DNA of 64,000 bases. Origin: Closterium sp. Naga37s-1. Taxonomy: Eukaryota; Streptophyta; Zygnematophyceae; Desmidiales; Closteriaceae. The stretch covers positions 1,422,001 through 1,486,000 of the forward strand of contig CANJKZ010000971.1 of assembly GCA_947471745.1 (NCBI GenBank), read 5' to 3'. Made by a program: the position numbers and the translations under genes. Position 1 is the stretch's first letter, and each line of letters starts with the position of its first letter. This document shows positions 10,656 through 22,257 of the stretch, piece after piece. The notes under the pieces were generated by a model. That model had not been told where the DNA came from. It saw nothing but the letters and a program-made list of their open reading frames with translations, and made no database searches.

Positions 10656-13600
10656 TTCCTTGCGTGGGCAGCATCTCACGGGTTGTACCTCTCCCCCAAG
10701 ACACGAATCAAGCTCACACCAGACGTCCCACCAGAGCCTCTCGAATCCGCTACAGACAGCCCCGCTACAAAGACAAAAACCACTAACGGCAGCAGCAGCA
10801 GCGGCGGTGGTGCCGGTGGTGGTGGCAAGGGTGGTAGCAAGAAGGGGGAGAAGGGGGGCAAAGGGGGGAAAGGGGAGAGTGGAGGGAGTGGGATGGTGCG
10901 TTTGGTGCGAGGGCTGGTGGCAGAGGCGGATATGGAGGCGGGAGACACGCTGTGCAAGATACCGGTGAGTGCTACGACGCAGGTTATCAGGGGTACGATA
11001 GGCAGTTTTTATGGGCAAACAGAAGAGGTGGCTGATCCGAGGGCTGGCGGCAGAGGCGGATATGGAGGCGGGAGACACGCTGTGCAAGATACCGGTGAGG
11101 GTGACGAGGCAGCTTATCAGGGGTACGATAGGCAATTTTTATGGGCAAACAGAAGAGGTGGCTGATCCGAGGGCTGGTGGCAGAGGCGGATATGGAGGCG
11201 GGAGACACGCTGTGCTAGATACCGGTGAGAGTTAACACGATTGTGACAGTAGGCATTTAGGGTTGGGAGTGAGGGTTACTATTATGAGCGGTGAGTGCAA
11301 GATACCGGTGGGTACTATCATGAGCGCTATGAGTGTTTGTGAAAGAGAAGTTTTGAGGCGCCTCAGAAACAGATACCAGTGACTGTTATCATGAGCGTTA
11401 TGAGTGTTTGTGACAGTCGATTGTTATCGAGAATGGTAGCTTGTTGCAAATGAAACAGAGTGGGTGGGAGGGATAGTGCGCCTGTTGCCTGTGGTGTGTA
11501 TTGTACGTTTGGTGGTGTGAGGGGTGTGGCTGGGTACAAGATACAAGCGATCATTATTTTCTAGTCGATTTTTGAGTCGACTCAAAGGCGTGTGGTGTGA
11601 GGTCTGTGGTTCGGTACGAGATACTGGCGGGTATTATGGGTGCAATGCCGTGCATGGTACCAGCGATTGTTACGAGTGCGATGCATTGTGGCAAAGTACT
11701 TATGAATGGCTGGCAGAGTCTACAAGTGTTGCTCTTGCTGTAATTTCATGCGTTTCCACTGTGCATGCAACTCACATCTCCCCTCCAGATGTCTCTAGCC
11801 CTTTGGTTCAACACCTACCAGAAGCTCGGTGCAGATGGAACACTGATATTTGATGCGCCCCAGAATGCCATTGTGACTTCAACACCCAACCAACTTTTCT
11901 GCAGATGTCTCTAGCCCTCTGGTTCAACACTAGCCAGGACGGAGGTTCGTAAGGCGAATACTTGAGCGCCCAAGCAATCCCGCACGTTTCTATCCACCCC
12001 TGCTCCCATCCCCATGTACCTGTACCCTGCAGATGTCTCTAGCCCTCTGGTTCAACACCAGCCAGGACGGGGATGCGGAGGGAACACGAGGAGGAGTGGC
12101 AGTAGTGGTTGGGGCTGGCGGGGCGAAGGGAGGCGGGAGCATGAGGGAGAGGATGAGGGAGATGCGGCAGCAGGTGCTACAGGGGAGGGCGGCTGCTAAG
12201 GCCGGCATTGGCGGCGGTGGGAGGAAGCAGCTGGGGTGGGACCTGGTCGCTCTGCAAATTCTTGAAGAAAAGTGAGTGCTTGCGTGATGGGTGATGGGGG
12301 TGGGAAAGGGGGCGGGAAGGGGGCTATGGAAGGGGCGAATGTAGGCGGGGCATGAGGGAGAAGCAGCTGGGGTGGGGCCTGGTCGCTCTGAGGATTCTTG
12401 ACGAGAAGTGAGTGCTTGCGTGGAGGGTTATGGGGGTGAATGGGGGGGAAAGGGGGCCTGGGAACGGGGGAAAAGGAGGGGAAGGGGCGAAGGGAGGTGG
12501 GGCATGGGGAAGAGGCGGCTTGGGTGGGACCTGGTTGCTCTGAGGATTCTTGAAGAGAAGTGAGTGCTTGCGTGGAGGGAGAAGAGAAGCAGCTTGGGTG
12601 GGACCTGGTTGCTCTGAGGATTCTTGAAGAGAAGTGAGTGCTTTCCTCTTGGGGTGATGGCGGTGGGAGGGGGGGAGGGGGGGCGGGGAGACGGCTAGGG
12701 AATGGGGAAAGAGGGGAGGGGAAGGCGCCCTACATCCGCTCCTTGTGTCCAGTCCACACATCTCTGTCATCTCCCCACCTCCCCACCTCCCTTTCTTGTA
12801 ACCTTCTCCCACCCCCATATCTCACTTGTACCAACCAAACCCTCGTCTTGTGCGTACCACGCCGCAGAGCAAAGGGAGATGCCCCCTCCTGGGCGCCCTA
12901 CCCCGCTCCTTGTCTCCCAACATCTCTGTCACCCCCCCACCTCTCTTTCTTGTAACCCTGCTCCCACCCTCATATCATATCTCACTTGTACCAACCAAAC
13001 CCTCGTCTTGTGTGTACCACCCCGCAGAGCAAAGGGAGATGCCCCCTCCTCAGCGCTCTACATCCGCTCCCTTCCTCCAAACATCTCTCTGTTGTCCCCC
13101 CACCTCTCTCTCTTGCAACCTGCTCCCCCACGCATCTCCCCTGTACCAACTCTGCAGAGCAAAGGGCGATGCCTCCCCCTGGGCGCCCTACATTCGCTCC
13201 CTGCCTCCCTCTGTTCCTCTGCCCATCTTCCTCCCTCCTGAGGTGAGTACACTGACCCCCTTACAAAGGTTAAACCCCTGGCCTACTCCTGGCCACCCCA
13301 TTGGTCACTCCCAGTCAGTTCATTTTTTCATCAGTTATGACCTGCTTTGTTACTACCCAAGAAAGCACCACCCAACGTTCAACGTTCAGCTGGATTGCTA
13401 GAAGTTGGGACCGCCCAACAAGCCCTGTTCTGTTTCAAGTTTTCACTGTTCTGCTGTGCCGTGTTCTGGTGCTATGTCACATGATGGTGGGAGGAAGAGG
13501 AAGAGGTGCAGTGGGCATTGCCAATGGAGCGATGAACGAGGAGATTAACCATGCTCACCTCGACCTCACTTGCGCCGTGCTTCTTCCCCCCCGCTCATAC

Positions 13601-16600
13601 GCTCTGTTCCTCTGCCGTGGTATGTTTTTATCTGATGGTGGCAGGAGGAGGGAGAGGTGCAGTGGGCATCGACCATGGAGCAGGTGAAGAGGATGAACGA
13701 GGAGATCAGAGGGACATTCCATCACAAGCACCAAGCCTCCTCCCAACCACCTCCTCCCAACCGCTGTTGCTCCTTCTCCCCCTGCTGCTGTGATGTGCCT
13801 GTCTTGCTCTGTCATGCTGTGTCATCAGGAGGAGGGAGAGGTGCAGTGGGCATCGACCATGGAGCAGGTGAAGAGGATGAACGAGGAGATCAGAGGGACA
13901 TTCCATCACAAGCACCAAGCCTCCTCCCAACCACCTCCTCCCAACCGCTGTTGCTCCTTCTCCCCCTGCTGCTGTGATGTGCCTGTCTTGCTCTGTCATG
14001 CTGTGTCATCAGGAGGAGGGAGAGGTGCAGTGGGCATCGACCATGGAGCAGGTGAAGAGGATGAACGAGGAGATCAGAGGGACATTCCATCACAAGCACC
14101 AAGCCTCCTCCCAACCACCTCCTCCCAACCGCTGTTGCTCCTTCTCCCCCTGCTGCTGTGATGTGCCTGTCTTGCTCTGTCATGCTGTGTCATCAGGAGG
14201 AGGGAGAGGTGCAGTGGGCATCGACCATGGAGCAGGTGAAGAGGATGAACGAGGAGATCAGAGGGACATTCCATCACAAGCACCAAGCCTCCTCCCAACC
14301 ACCTCCTCCCAACCGCTGTTGCTCCTTCTCCCCCTGCTGCTGTGATGTGCCTGTCTTGCTCTGTCATGCTGTGTCATCAGGAGGAGGGAGAGGTGCAGTG
14401 GGCATCGACCATGGAGCAGGTGAAGAGGATGAACGAGGAGATCAGAGGGACATTCCATCACAAGCACCAAGCCTCCTCCCAACCACCTCCTCCCAACCGC
14501 TGTTGCTCCTTCTCCCCCTGCTGCTGTGATGTGCCTGTCTTGCTCTGTCATGCTGTGTCATCAGGAGGAGGGAGAGGTGCAGTGGGCATCGACCATGGAG
14601 CAGGTGAAGAGGATGAACGAGGAGATCAGAGGGACATTCCATCACAAGCACCAAGCCTCCTCCCAACCACCTCCTCCCAACCGCTGTTGCTCCTTCTCCC
14701 CCTGCTGCTGTGATGTGCCTGTCTTGCTCTGTCATGCTGTGTCATCAGGAGGAGGGAGAGGTGCAGTGGGCATCGACCATGGAGCAGGTGAAGAGGATGA
14801 ACGAGGAGATCAGAGGGACATTCCATCACAAGCACCAAGCCTCCTCCCAACCACCTCCTCCCAACCGCTGTTGCTCCTTCTCCCCCTGCTGCTGTGATGT
14901 GCCTGTCTTGCTCTGTCATGCTGTGTCATCAGGAGGAGGGAGAGGTGCAGTGGGCATCGACCATGGAGCAGGTGAAGAGGATGAACGAGGAGATCAGAGG
15001 GACATTCCATCACAAGCACCAAGCCTCCTCCCAACCACCTCCTCCCAACCGCTGTTGCTCCTTCTCCCCCTGCTGCTGTGATGTGCCTGTCTTGCTCTGT
15101 CATGCTGTGTCATCAGGAGGAGGGAGAGGTGCAGTGGGCATCGACCATGGAGCAGGTGAAGAGGATGAACGAGGAGATCAGAGGGACATTCCATCACAAG
15201 CACCAAGCCTCCTCCCAACCACCTCCTCCCAACCGCTGTTGCTCCTTCTCCCCCTGCTGCTGTGATGTGCCTGTCTTGCTCTGTCATGCTGTGTCATCAG
15301 GAGGAGGGAGAGGTGCAGTGGGCATCGACCATGGAGCAGGTGAAGAGGATGAACGAGGAGATCAGAGGGACATTCCATCACAAGCACCAAGCCTCCTCCC
15401 AACCACCTCCTCCCAACCGCTGTTGCTCCTTCTCCCCCTGCTGCTGTGATGTGCCTGTCTTGCTCTGTCATGCTGTGTCATCAGGAGGAGGGAGAGGTGC
15501 AGTGGGCATCGACCATGGAGCAGGTGAAGAGGATGAACGAGGAGATCAGAGGGACATTCCATCACAAGCACCAAGCCTCCTCCCAACCACCTCCTCCCAA
15601 CCGCTGTTGCTCCTTCTCCCCCTGCTGCTGTGATGTGCCTGTCTTGCTCTGTCATGCTGTGTCATCAGGAGGAGGGAGAGGTGCAGTGGGCATCGACCAT
15701 GGAGCAGGTGAAGAGGATGAACGAGGAGATCAGAGGGACATTCCATCACAAGCACCAAGCCTCCTCCCAACCACCTCCTCCCAACCGCTGTTGCTCCTTC
15801 TCCCCCTGCTGCTGTGATGTGCCTGTCTTGCTCTGTCATGCTGTGTCATCAGGAGGAGGGAGAGGTGCAGTGGGCATCGACCATGGAGCAGGTGAAGAGG
15901 ATGAACGAGGAGATCAGAGGGACATTCCATCACAAGCACCAAGCCTCCTCCCAACCACCTCCTCCCAACCGCTGTTGCTCCTTCTCCCCCTGCTGCTGTG
16001 ATGTGCCTGTCTTGCTCTGTCATGCTGTGTCATCAGGAGGAGGGAGAGGTGCAGTGGGCATCGACCATGGAGCAGGTGAAGAGGATGAACGAGGAGATCA
16101 GAGGGACATTCCATCACAAGCACCAAGCCTCCTCCCAACCACCTCCTCCCAACCGCTGTTGCTCCTTCTCCCCCTGCTGCTGTGATGTGCCTGTCTTGCT
16201 CTGTCATGCTGTGTCATCAGGAGGAGGGAGAGGTGCAGTGGGCATCGACCATGGAGCAGGTGAAGAGGATGAACGAGGAGATCAGAGGGACATTCCATCA
16301 CAAGCACCAAGCCTCCTCCCAACCACCTCCTCCCAACCGCTGTTGCTCCTTCTCCCCCTGCTGCTGTGATGTGCCTGTCTTGCTCTGTCATGCTGTGTCA
16401 TCAGGAGGAGGGAGAGGTGCAGTGGGCATCGACCATGGAGCAGGTGAAGAGGATGAACGAGGAGATCAGAGGGACATTCCATCACAAGCACCAAGCCTCC
16501 TCCCAACCACCTCCTCCCAACCGCTGTTGCTCCTTCTCCCCCTGCTGCTGTGATGTGCCTGTCTTGCTCTGTCATGCTGTGTCATCAGGAGGAGGGAGAG

Positions 16601-19600
16601 GTGCAGTGGGCATCGACCATGGAGCAGGTGAAGAGGATGAACGAGGAGATCAGAGGGACATTCCATCACAAGCACCAAGCCTCCTCCCAACCACCTCCTC
16701 CCAACCGCTGTTGCTCCTTCTCCCCCTGCTGCTGTGATGTGCCTGTCTTGCTCTGTCATGCTGTGTCATCAGGAGGAGGGAGAGGTGCAGTGGGCATCGA
16801 CCATGGAGCAGGTGAAGAGGATGAACGAGGAGATCAGAGGGACATTCCATCACAAGCACCAAGCCTCCTCCCAACCACCTCCTCCCAACCGCTGTTGCTC
16901 CTTCTCCCCCTGCTGCTGTGATGTGCCTGTCTTGCTCTGTCATGCTGTGTCATCAGGAGGAGGGAGAGGTGCAGTGGGCATCGACCATGGAGCAGGTGAA
17001 GAGGATGAACGAGGAGATCAGAGGGACATTCCATCACAAGCACCAAGCCTCCTCCCAACCACCTCCTCCCAACCGCTGTTGCTCCTTCTCCCCCTGCTGC
17101 TGTGATGTGCCTGTCTTGCTCTGTCATGCTGTGTCATCAGGAGGAGGGAGAGGTGCAGTGGGCATCGACCATGGAGCAGGTGAAGAGGATGAACGAGGAG
17201 ATCAGAGGGACATTCCATCACAAGCACCAAGCCTCCTCCCAACCACCTCCTCCCAACCGCTGTTGCTCCTTCTCCCCCTGCTGCTGTGATGTGCCTGTCT
17301 TGCTCTGTCATGCTGTGTCATCAGGAGGAGGGAGAGGTGCAGTGGGCATCGACCATGGAGCAGGTGAAGAGGATGAACGAGGAGATCAGAGGGACATTCC
17401 ATCACAAGCACCAAGCCTCCTCCCAACCACCTCCTCCCAACCGCTGTTGCTCCTTCTCCCCCTGCTGCTGTGATGTGCCTGTCTTGCTCTGTCATGCTGT
17501 GTCATCAGGAGGAGGGAGAGGTGCAGTGGGCATCGACCATGGAGCAGGTGAAGAGGATGAACGAGGAGATCAGAGGGACATTCCATCACAAGCACCAAGC
17601 CTCCTCCCAACCACCTCCTCCCAACCGCTGTTGCTCCTTCTCCCCCTGCTGCTGTGATGTGCCTGTCTTGCTCTGTCATGCTGTGTCATCAGGAGGAGGG
17701 AGAGGTGCAGTGGGCATCGACCATGGAGCAGGTGAAGAGGATGAACGAGGAGATCAGAGGGACATTCCATCACAAGCACCAAGCCTCCTCCCAACCACCT
17801 CCTCCCAACCGCTGTTGCTCCTTCTCCCCCTGCTGCTGTGATGTGCCTGTCTTGCTCTGTCATGCTGTGTCATCAGGAGGAGGGAGAGGTGCAGTGGGCA
17901 TCGACCATGGAGCAGGTGAAGAGGATGAACGAGGAGATCAGAGAGACATACCACAAGCACCGTGATTCCACGCATCCCACCCTTTCCTTTGATGAGTACA
18001 GTGAGTGGCATTCCATTAAATTTATGAATCGGGTGCTTGTCAGGTGTTTATCAGCTGTAGCCATTTGCAAGCTGGTTAGCAGGAAAAACAAATCACGACA
18101 ACTTCTGAGACGTCTCAAAAGCAGGAAAGAAAATCACGGCATTGCGAGCTGGTTAGCAGGAAAAACAAATCACGACATTGCGAGCTGGTTAGCAGGAAAA
18201 ACAAATCACGACATTGCGAGCTGGTTAGCAGGAAAAACAAATCACGACATTGCGAGCTGGTTAGCAGGAAAAACAAATCACGACATTGCGAGCTGGTTAG
18301 CAGGAAAATCAAATCGCGACATTTCGAGCAATGTATCCAGCGTTTCGTGTTGGTCATGACACAACACGAACCTCCTCAAGTGGGCTCTCCCTCCCTCCCT
18401 CCTTAAGTGGGCCCTCTCCAGGATGACATCCAAGCCGCCACCACTTGGTCAAGCATTTTCTCAATGCTTAATCAAGCATTTTCTTAACACCCTTCCCCTC
18501 ACTCCTTTTTCCTTTTTCCACCCTCCTTACTCCATCCTCCATCCTTACCTGCCTCCCTCCCTTCCTCCCTTTTCCCTTGCTCCCAGAGTGGGCGGTTTCA
18601 ATGGTTCACAGCCGGGCTTTCACTCTGCCAGTCAGGCCGGGCGGCAAGTTTGAGCAGTTTGTGATGATGCCGTTCATGGATGCCATCAACCATCATTACA
18701 ACAACCACGTGAGTCAGCATCGCACCCATGTGAGTCAGCACTACACCCATTTGAGTCAGCAAGGCGACCTGTGAGTCAGCGGAGCAAACCTGTGAGTCAG
18801 CACAAGACTACACCTTCCTGATCTTGCCCTGTATGTATGCCCCACCACAGTGTGTGATGGTTCATGCTGACTCACAATGCCAATCCCCCAACATTGTTGA
18901 CGAGGTGACTTTTGAGTCGACTCAAAGTCACCCCATCTTGCCCTGTATGTATGCCCCACCACTGGTTGATACTGACTCACAATGCCAATCCCCCAACACA
19001 CCAACCATCCCATCACCTTCCATCCTTCCGCGTTCACTCCCTCACAGATGGACTGGATGGCAAAGCCTGTCTCATCTGAGGGCGTGTTGGAGATCCGGCT
19101 AAAACGACTTTTGAGGCTCATCAAAAGTCGCTCCCCGCCCTCCACCCCTTCCCTCCCTCACAGATGGACTGGATGGCAAAGCCTGTCTCATCTGAGGGCG
19201 TGTTGGAGATCCGGCTAAAGCGGGCTGCCAAGAAGGGAGAGCAGCTCTTCACCTCCTTCGGCCCTCGCAGCAACGAGAACCTCTTTCTCTACTATGGTTA
19301 GTGGGTGGGCCTGGTGGCTTGCAACTGAGCCTCCATGTGGTTGGTTTTTCACCTGATGGAATTTGGGGATAGGGCCGCCAAGAAGGGAGACCAGCTCTTC
19401 ACATCGTTTGGGCCCCGCAGCAACGAGAACCTCTTTCTCTACTATGGTGAGTGAACGTTGTTAGTTGCTCAGGTATTAACCTCTGGGACGCCTCAATACC
19501 TTTGGCCGTGTGGTAGTGAGGCTTAATTGCTTGCAATTCAGACTCCGTTAAATTGAGTGAGCTTACGGCTTGCACTTGAGGCCCCGTCAGACCTTTGGTA

Positions 19601-21249
19601 ATCTCTCTTTACCTCCCAGGCCTCCCTTGGCCTGCCTTGATTTTTCTTGACTTGCCTTGACCTCTGTTGACTTCCATTGATCCCCCATTGACCCCCGTTG
19701 ACCCCCATTGACCACCATTGTCCTTCACTGATCTCTGTTAAGCCCTTTAACCTTGCCTCGTCCGAGCAGGCTTTATTCTGACCTCCCGCCCCCTTCCCCC
19801 CACCACGCACAAGCAGGATTCATTCTGGACGGCAATCCCTTTGACAGCCTCGCTCTCTTCCCTTCCTTCGAGGACTCGGTGCGCTGGTTGCTCGACCGAT
19901 TCTACACAGACTGCCGCTCCGACTCCCTCTGACTTGCGTTGACCCCCCATTGTCTTGCGTTGACCCCACTGTTGACCCCCATTTACCCGCCAGGTTTCAT
20001 TCTGGACGGCAATCCCTTTGACAGCCTCGCTCTCTTCCCTTCCTTCGAAGACTCGGTGCGCTGGCTGCTCGACCGCGTCTACACGGACTGCCGCTCTGAC
20101 TCCCTCCAGCGCCACATGACCGTCGCAGCCATCGCCGGCGCCTCCTCCTCCGCCGCCTCCTCCGCCGTCGCCTCTGCCGCTGTCTCTTCCTGCTCCCGCA
20201 TCTCCTTCACTCAGGCGTGGAAGCATGCCCGTGCGGCCCTTGATCGGCCCTCATCGCACGATGCTTCTCGGGGGTTTGAGCAGGACAGGAACCTCTGGTG
20301 GGATTTAATGAACAGCTGGGCTTCGTTTGGGTATGAGATCCTGCCGTACCGGGCAGGTCCGGATGTTCGTCCGGCCGGGAGGGTTGATCCGAGCCTGCTC
20401 GCCGCGCTTGCCGCGGCGGCTCGGTTTGCAGCTTCGGCGCCGAACCGGACGCTGCCTGCTGGTGCGTTTCCGAGGTGCCCACCTGGTTGGCGGAAAGATG
20501 GGAAGAGTGGAGGCGGTTGGGGGAGGGTGGGTGGTGGGGGTGAGGGGAAAGGAGGTTTGCTCTGGCCTAGATGTTGCCGAACCAAGGCATGGAGGATAGC
20601 TTGCCGGAGTGATGGGGTTGGGGGGAAAGGGTCAACCGAGTCAACTGAGTCAACAGGGAATGAGGTGGATGATGAATTGGGGGATGATGGGGAGGTGCAG
20701 ACAGGAGGGAGCTCAGGCAGATCTGCAGGGTCAACGGACGGTGAGGATGTAGCAAAAGCAGCATTAAGAGCTGCCAAGGCAGCAGAGGACGAGGCTGCAG
20801 TGGCTGCAGCGGAGTATGTGAAGCTGCTTATAGTGAGGCGGTGCCGCGAGCTGATGATCGGCATGGCCACGCCGGCGCACTACGATTGGTGGCTACTGCA
20901 GGATGTGGATCGTGTGGGAGGGAAGCTTCTGGGAAGCGACGGAGGGGTGGATGGGACAGGAGCGAAAAGAATCGGTAGCGGTGGTATGGGAAGCAGCAGC
21001 AGCAGTGCTGCTGGCGGTGGTGGTGGTGGTCGCAGTGGTAGTGCTGCCAGTGGTGCTGATGGTGGGAGCAGCAGTAGCAGTGGGGGTGACGGTGCTGGGG
21101 TTGGAGGGGAGTTAGAGAGGGAGGGTGAGATGCAGTGCAAGTTCAGGGGGCAGGTGTTGTCGCCGCAACGGTTGCTTGCTGTCAAGTATCGGCTCAGTAG
21201 AAAGGAGATGCTGCTGGCTGTTATACGACGGCTGGAAGCTGGACTGTAG
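10656..21249 (+). CDS. SET-domain protein, Rubisco LSMT/SETD3-like (seven exons visible)
   Basis: Protein-lysine methyltransferase family; the target is not predictable from sequence. Exons: 10,656-10,964; 12,033-12,271; 13,158-13,242; 17,877-18,000; 18,587-18,708; 19,164-19,296; 19,994-21,249. All junctions are GT-AG and phases agree, giving 755 codons plus stop with the 5' end open. Family landmarks in order: FLAWAASHGLYL; GLVAEADMEAGDTLCKIP; MSLALWFN; SPWAPYIRSLP; KWAVSMVHSRAF; VMMPFMDAINHHYNNH (the SET NH motif); FTSFGPRSNENLFLYYGF. An LSMT-type C-terminal helical domain follows, with Gly/Ser-rich insertions near 20.95-21.1 kb. Every visible exon has extra partial copies in the neighbouring introns. 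The true start exon, perhaps a transit peptide, was not found. Confidence 0.87.
11351..11368. repeat. palindrome TTTTGAGGCGCCTCAGAA at a duplication junction
   Basis: Core GAGGCGCCTC at 11,355-11,364. It separates two ~50-bp copies (GATACCGGTGGGTACTATCA... and GATACCAGTGACTGTTATCA..., each ending ATGAGTGTTTGTGA). Confidence 0.85.
11571..11586. repeat. palindrome TTTGAGTCGACTCAAA at a duplication junction
   Basis: 16-bp perfect palindrome. The flanks are diverged copies of GTGTGGTGTGAGG...GGTACRAGATAC on both sides. Confidence 0.75.
11789..11945 (+). repeat. two echo copies of SET exon 2 start
   Basis: 11,789 and 11,905 each follow a CAG acceptor and read MSLALWFNT before decaying. The first (MSLALWFNTYQKLGADGTL) looks closer to the usual family sequence than the exon chosen at 12,033, so alternative exon use is possible. 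Confidence 0.75.
12358..12640 (+). repeat. three echo copies of SET exon 2 3' end with donor
   Basis: The block KQLGWDLVALRILEEK followed by GTGAGTGCTT recurs at about 12,361-12,409, 12,505-12,561 and 12,588-12,636 after the true exon end at 12,271. Each keeps an intact donor. Confidence 0.8.
12720..13090 (+). repeat. three echo copies of SET exon 3
   Basis: Near 12,723, 12,866 and 13,027 there are diverged versions of AKGDASPWAPYIRSLP with CAG acceptors, preceding the intact exon at 13,158-13,242. Confidence 0.8.
13494..13549 (+). repeat. diverged founder-like copy of SET exon 4
   Basis: Reads EEEEVQWALPMER-like sequence with several substitutions and a short deletion. It lies immediately before the homogeneous 184-bp array and probably represents an older duplicate. 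Confidence 0.65.
13645..17876 (+). repeat. 184-bp tandem array, 23 periods, carrying the 5' part of SET exon 4 and its acceptor
   Basis: Exon-like segments start at 13,645 and every 184 bp (13,829, 14,013 ...) until the true exon at 17,877, so 24 exon starts in total. Each unit has the TCATCAG acceptor, the peptide EEGEVQWASTMEQVKRMNEE and a pyrimidine-rich intronic tail. None of the 23 copies has a GT donor where the real exon has one at 18,000/18,001. The units appear identical by eye, implying very recent expansion or active homogenisation, or an assembly effect. Confidence 0.95.
18065..18325. repeat. 36-bp minisatellite in SET intron 4
   Basis: The unit GCGAGCTGGTTAGCAGGAAA plus AACAAATCACGACATT repeats about five times cleanly, with degenerate units at both ends. 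The left-most units are split by a GAGACGTCTC palindrome. Confidence 0.9.
18103..18120. repeat. palindrome GAGACGTCTC inside the 36-bp array
   Basis: TTCTGAGACGTCTCAAAA lies between two copies of the minisatellite unit (18,067-18,102 and 18,120 onward), again at a direct-repeat junction. Confidence 0.8.
18709..18800 (+). repeat. run of tandem splice donors after SET exon 5
   Basis: GTGAGTCAGC (or TTGAGTCAGC) occurs five times at roughly 20-bp spacing from 18,709 (true donor) to about 18,799. This is a short echo of the donor alone. Confidence 0.75.
18904..18932. repeat. near-perfect 28-29 bp palindrome centred on GAGTCGACTC
   Basis: Arms GGTGACTTTTGAG / CTCAAAGTCACC; one A is missing from a perfect match. 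It separates two ~75-bp direct repeats starting ATCTTGCCCTGTATGTATGC at 18,821 and 18,935. Confidence 0.9.
19047..19104 (+). repeat. truncated echo of SET exon 6
   Basis: Identical in sequence to the first ~57 bp of exon 6 (MDWMAKPVSSEGVLEIRLK), then cut by a palindrome. Another partial copy (AAKKGDQLFTSFGPRSNENL, with donor) lies at about 19,371-19,446. Confidence 0.9.
19105..19130. repeat. palindrome CGACTTTTGA...TCAAAAGTCG with decayed centre
   Basis: 10-bp perfect arms around a 6-bp GGCTCA centre. It sits exactly where the truncated exon 6 copy ends, before the intron leading to the intact copy. Confidence 0.85.
19624..19990. repeat. TTGACC-rich degenerate minisatellite and echo of SET exon 7
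   Basis: Loose ~10-bp CCCCCATTGA / CCCCCGTTGA repeats at 19,624-19,740 and again at 19,937-19,990 bracket an echo of exon 7's first ~120 bp (GFILDGNPFDSLALFPSFED, 19,816-19,932, ending in a stop). Confidence 0.7.
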
Positions 21250-21485
21250 AGTGTACTTCAGTAATCTGTTTACCTAACTCGCAAGGAGCTCATTGTCAAC
21301 AACCTTTTAGGGGGGACGTTGACTTCAGCAAGGAGCTGCTGACGTGGATTCGTGGAGAGATGTCTGTGCGTACCCTTTAGTACTTATACTAAACACTCTT
21401 TTTATTACAAGCTGTCATACATCCAAGTCTTATCCAGAAAACAGTGGTCATATCTACAGTGTGTGTGTCTCATTCCAACTTGTGT

Positions 21486-21526
<41 letters not shown>

Positions 21527-21701
21527 AATCATGCTTCGTTACATTTCAACAAGCATACAGACATGCATAAACCCTTCCTAGAAGTGTCTTACTACCTCAA
21601 AAATCAAAAGACCATCGCCAAAACCCGAAACAAAGTATTGCTTCCTAAGACATCTACAGCCGCATGTCGACCAAGTAGGGCACGTCCACCCATGGTGTTT
21701 C
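21250..21701. other. 3' flank of SET gene with a 39-bp poly-T run
   Basis: No gene recognised. T-run at 21,487-21,525; on the minus strand this is a poly-A tail-like tract, possibly a retroposed sequence. Confidence 0.5.
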
Positions 21702-22245
21702 TGGGGAAATATGCCATTCGTAACCATCATGGGACTTGAAAACATTTTTGGTAAAAAAATAAAGGGTACGGTCACTGCAAAGGGTGTTTTCACGCGACTG
21801 ATAAAGCGTTTCACGGAATCAGTCACAATCAACTGGTATAAAAAAACGCAAATGGTCACAGCTGAAACTCCCGCCAAAATAAAATGAAACTCAAAAAGAA
21901 CCTGGATGCATTTTCGGATGGTCATCCCTAAACACGTAACTCGCCAGGTGTTTAGGGTTGATCCGTTCCCAAACCGCATCCGATTCCGATTGGGTTTTAG
22001 TTTTTTTACAAGTTCGCAGATTGGTTGGGCGCGAGCGGGAATTTTGTTGAGTTTCAAGTTTTTTTGGCGGGAGTTACATGTGTGACCATTCGCGTGATTT
22101 CTTACCTGTTGTTAGTGACTGAATCCGTGACCCCGCTTACCAAACCCGTCAGGAAACCCGATACAGTGACCGTACGCGTTTTTATTTTACCATTCACGTT
22201 ATCGAGTCCCAAGTTGGTTAGTTACTTGTGGCATATTTTCCCTGT
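21702..22245. mobile_element. fold-back element (~544 bp imperfect inverted repeat)
   Basis: The two halves are complementary almost throughout: GGGGAAATATGCC at the left end against its complement near 22,245, TGGTCACA / TGTGACCA, ACTCCCGCC / GGCGGGAGT. The middle has ATCCCTAAACAC and GTGTTTAGGGTTGATCC around a short loop near 21,945. The central part resembles the core of the element at 31,512-32,191. No coding capacity. TSD not identified. Confidence 0.75.
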
Positions 22246-22257
22246 GTTTCTAGTCAA

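Larger units (their letters stand above)
10965..11700 (+). repeat. serial echoes of SET exon 1 3' end and donor
   Basis: The block GLVAEADMEAGDTLCKIP plus donor recurs at about 11,038-11,096 and 11,174-11,226 (the latter with a TAG inside). Shorter versions (AAGATACCGGTGAGT-like) recur near 11,288, 11,370, 11,537, 11,611 and 11,660. Splice donors are thereby multiplied inside intron 1. Confidence 0.75.

Noticed and set aside
13645..17876. CRISPR-like direct repeats
   Set aside because: The units are contiguous 184-bp repeats with no unique spacers, in an intron of a eukaryotic gene.
13657..17965. Series of identical ~123- and ~97-codon ORFs on both strands
   Set aside because: They are readings through the 184-bp tandem units. 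Only the exon-derived part has family meaning, and only the last copy is spliceable.
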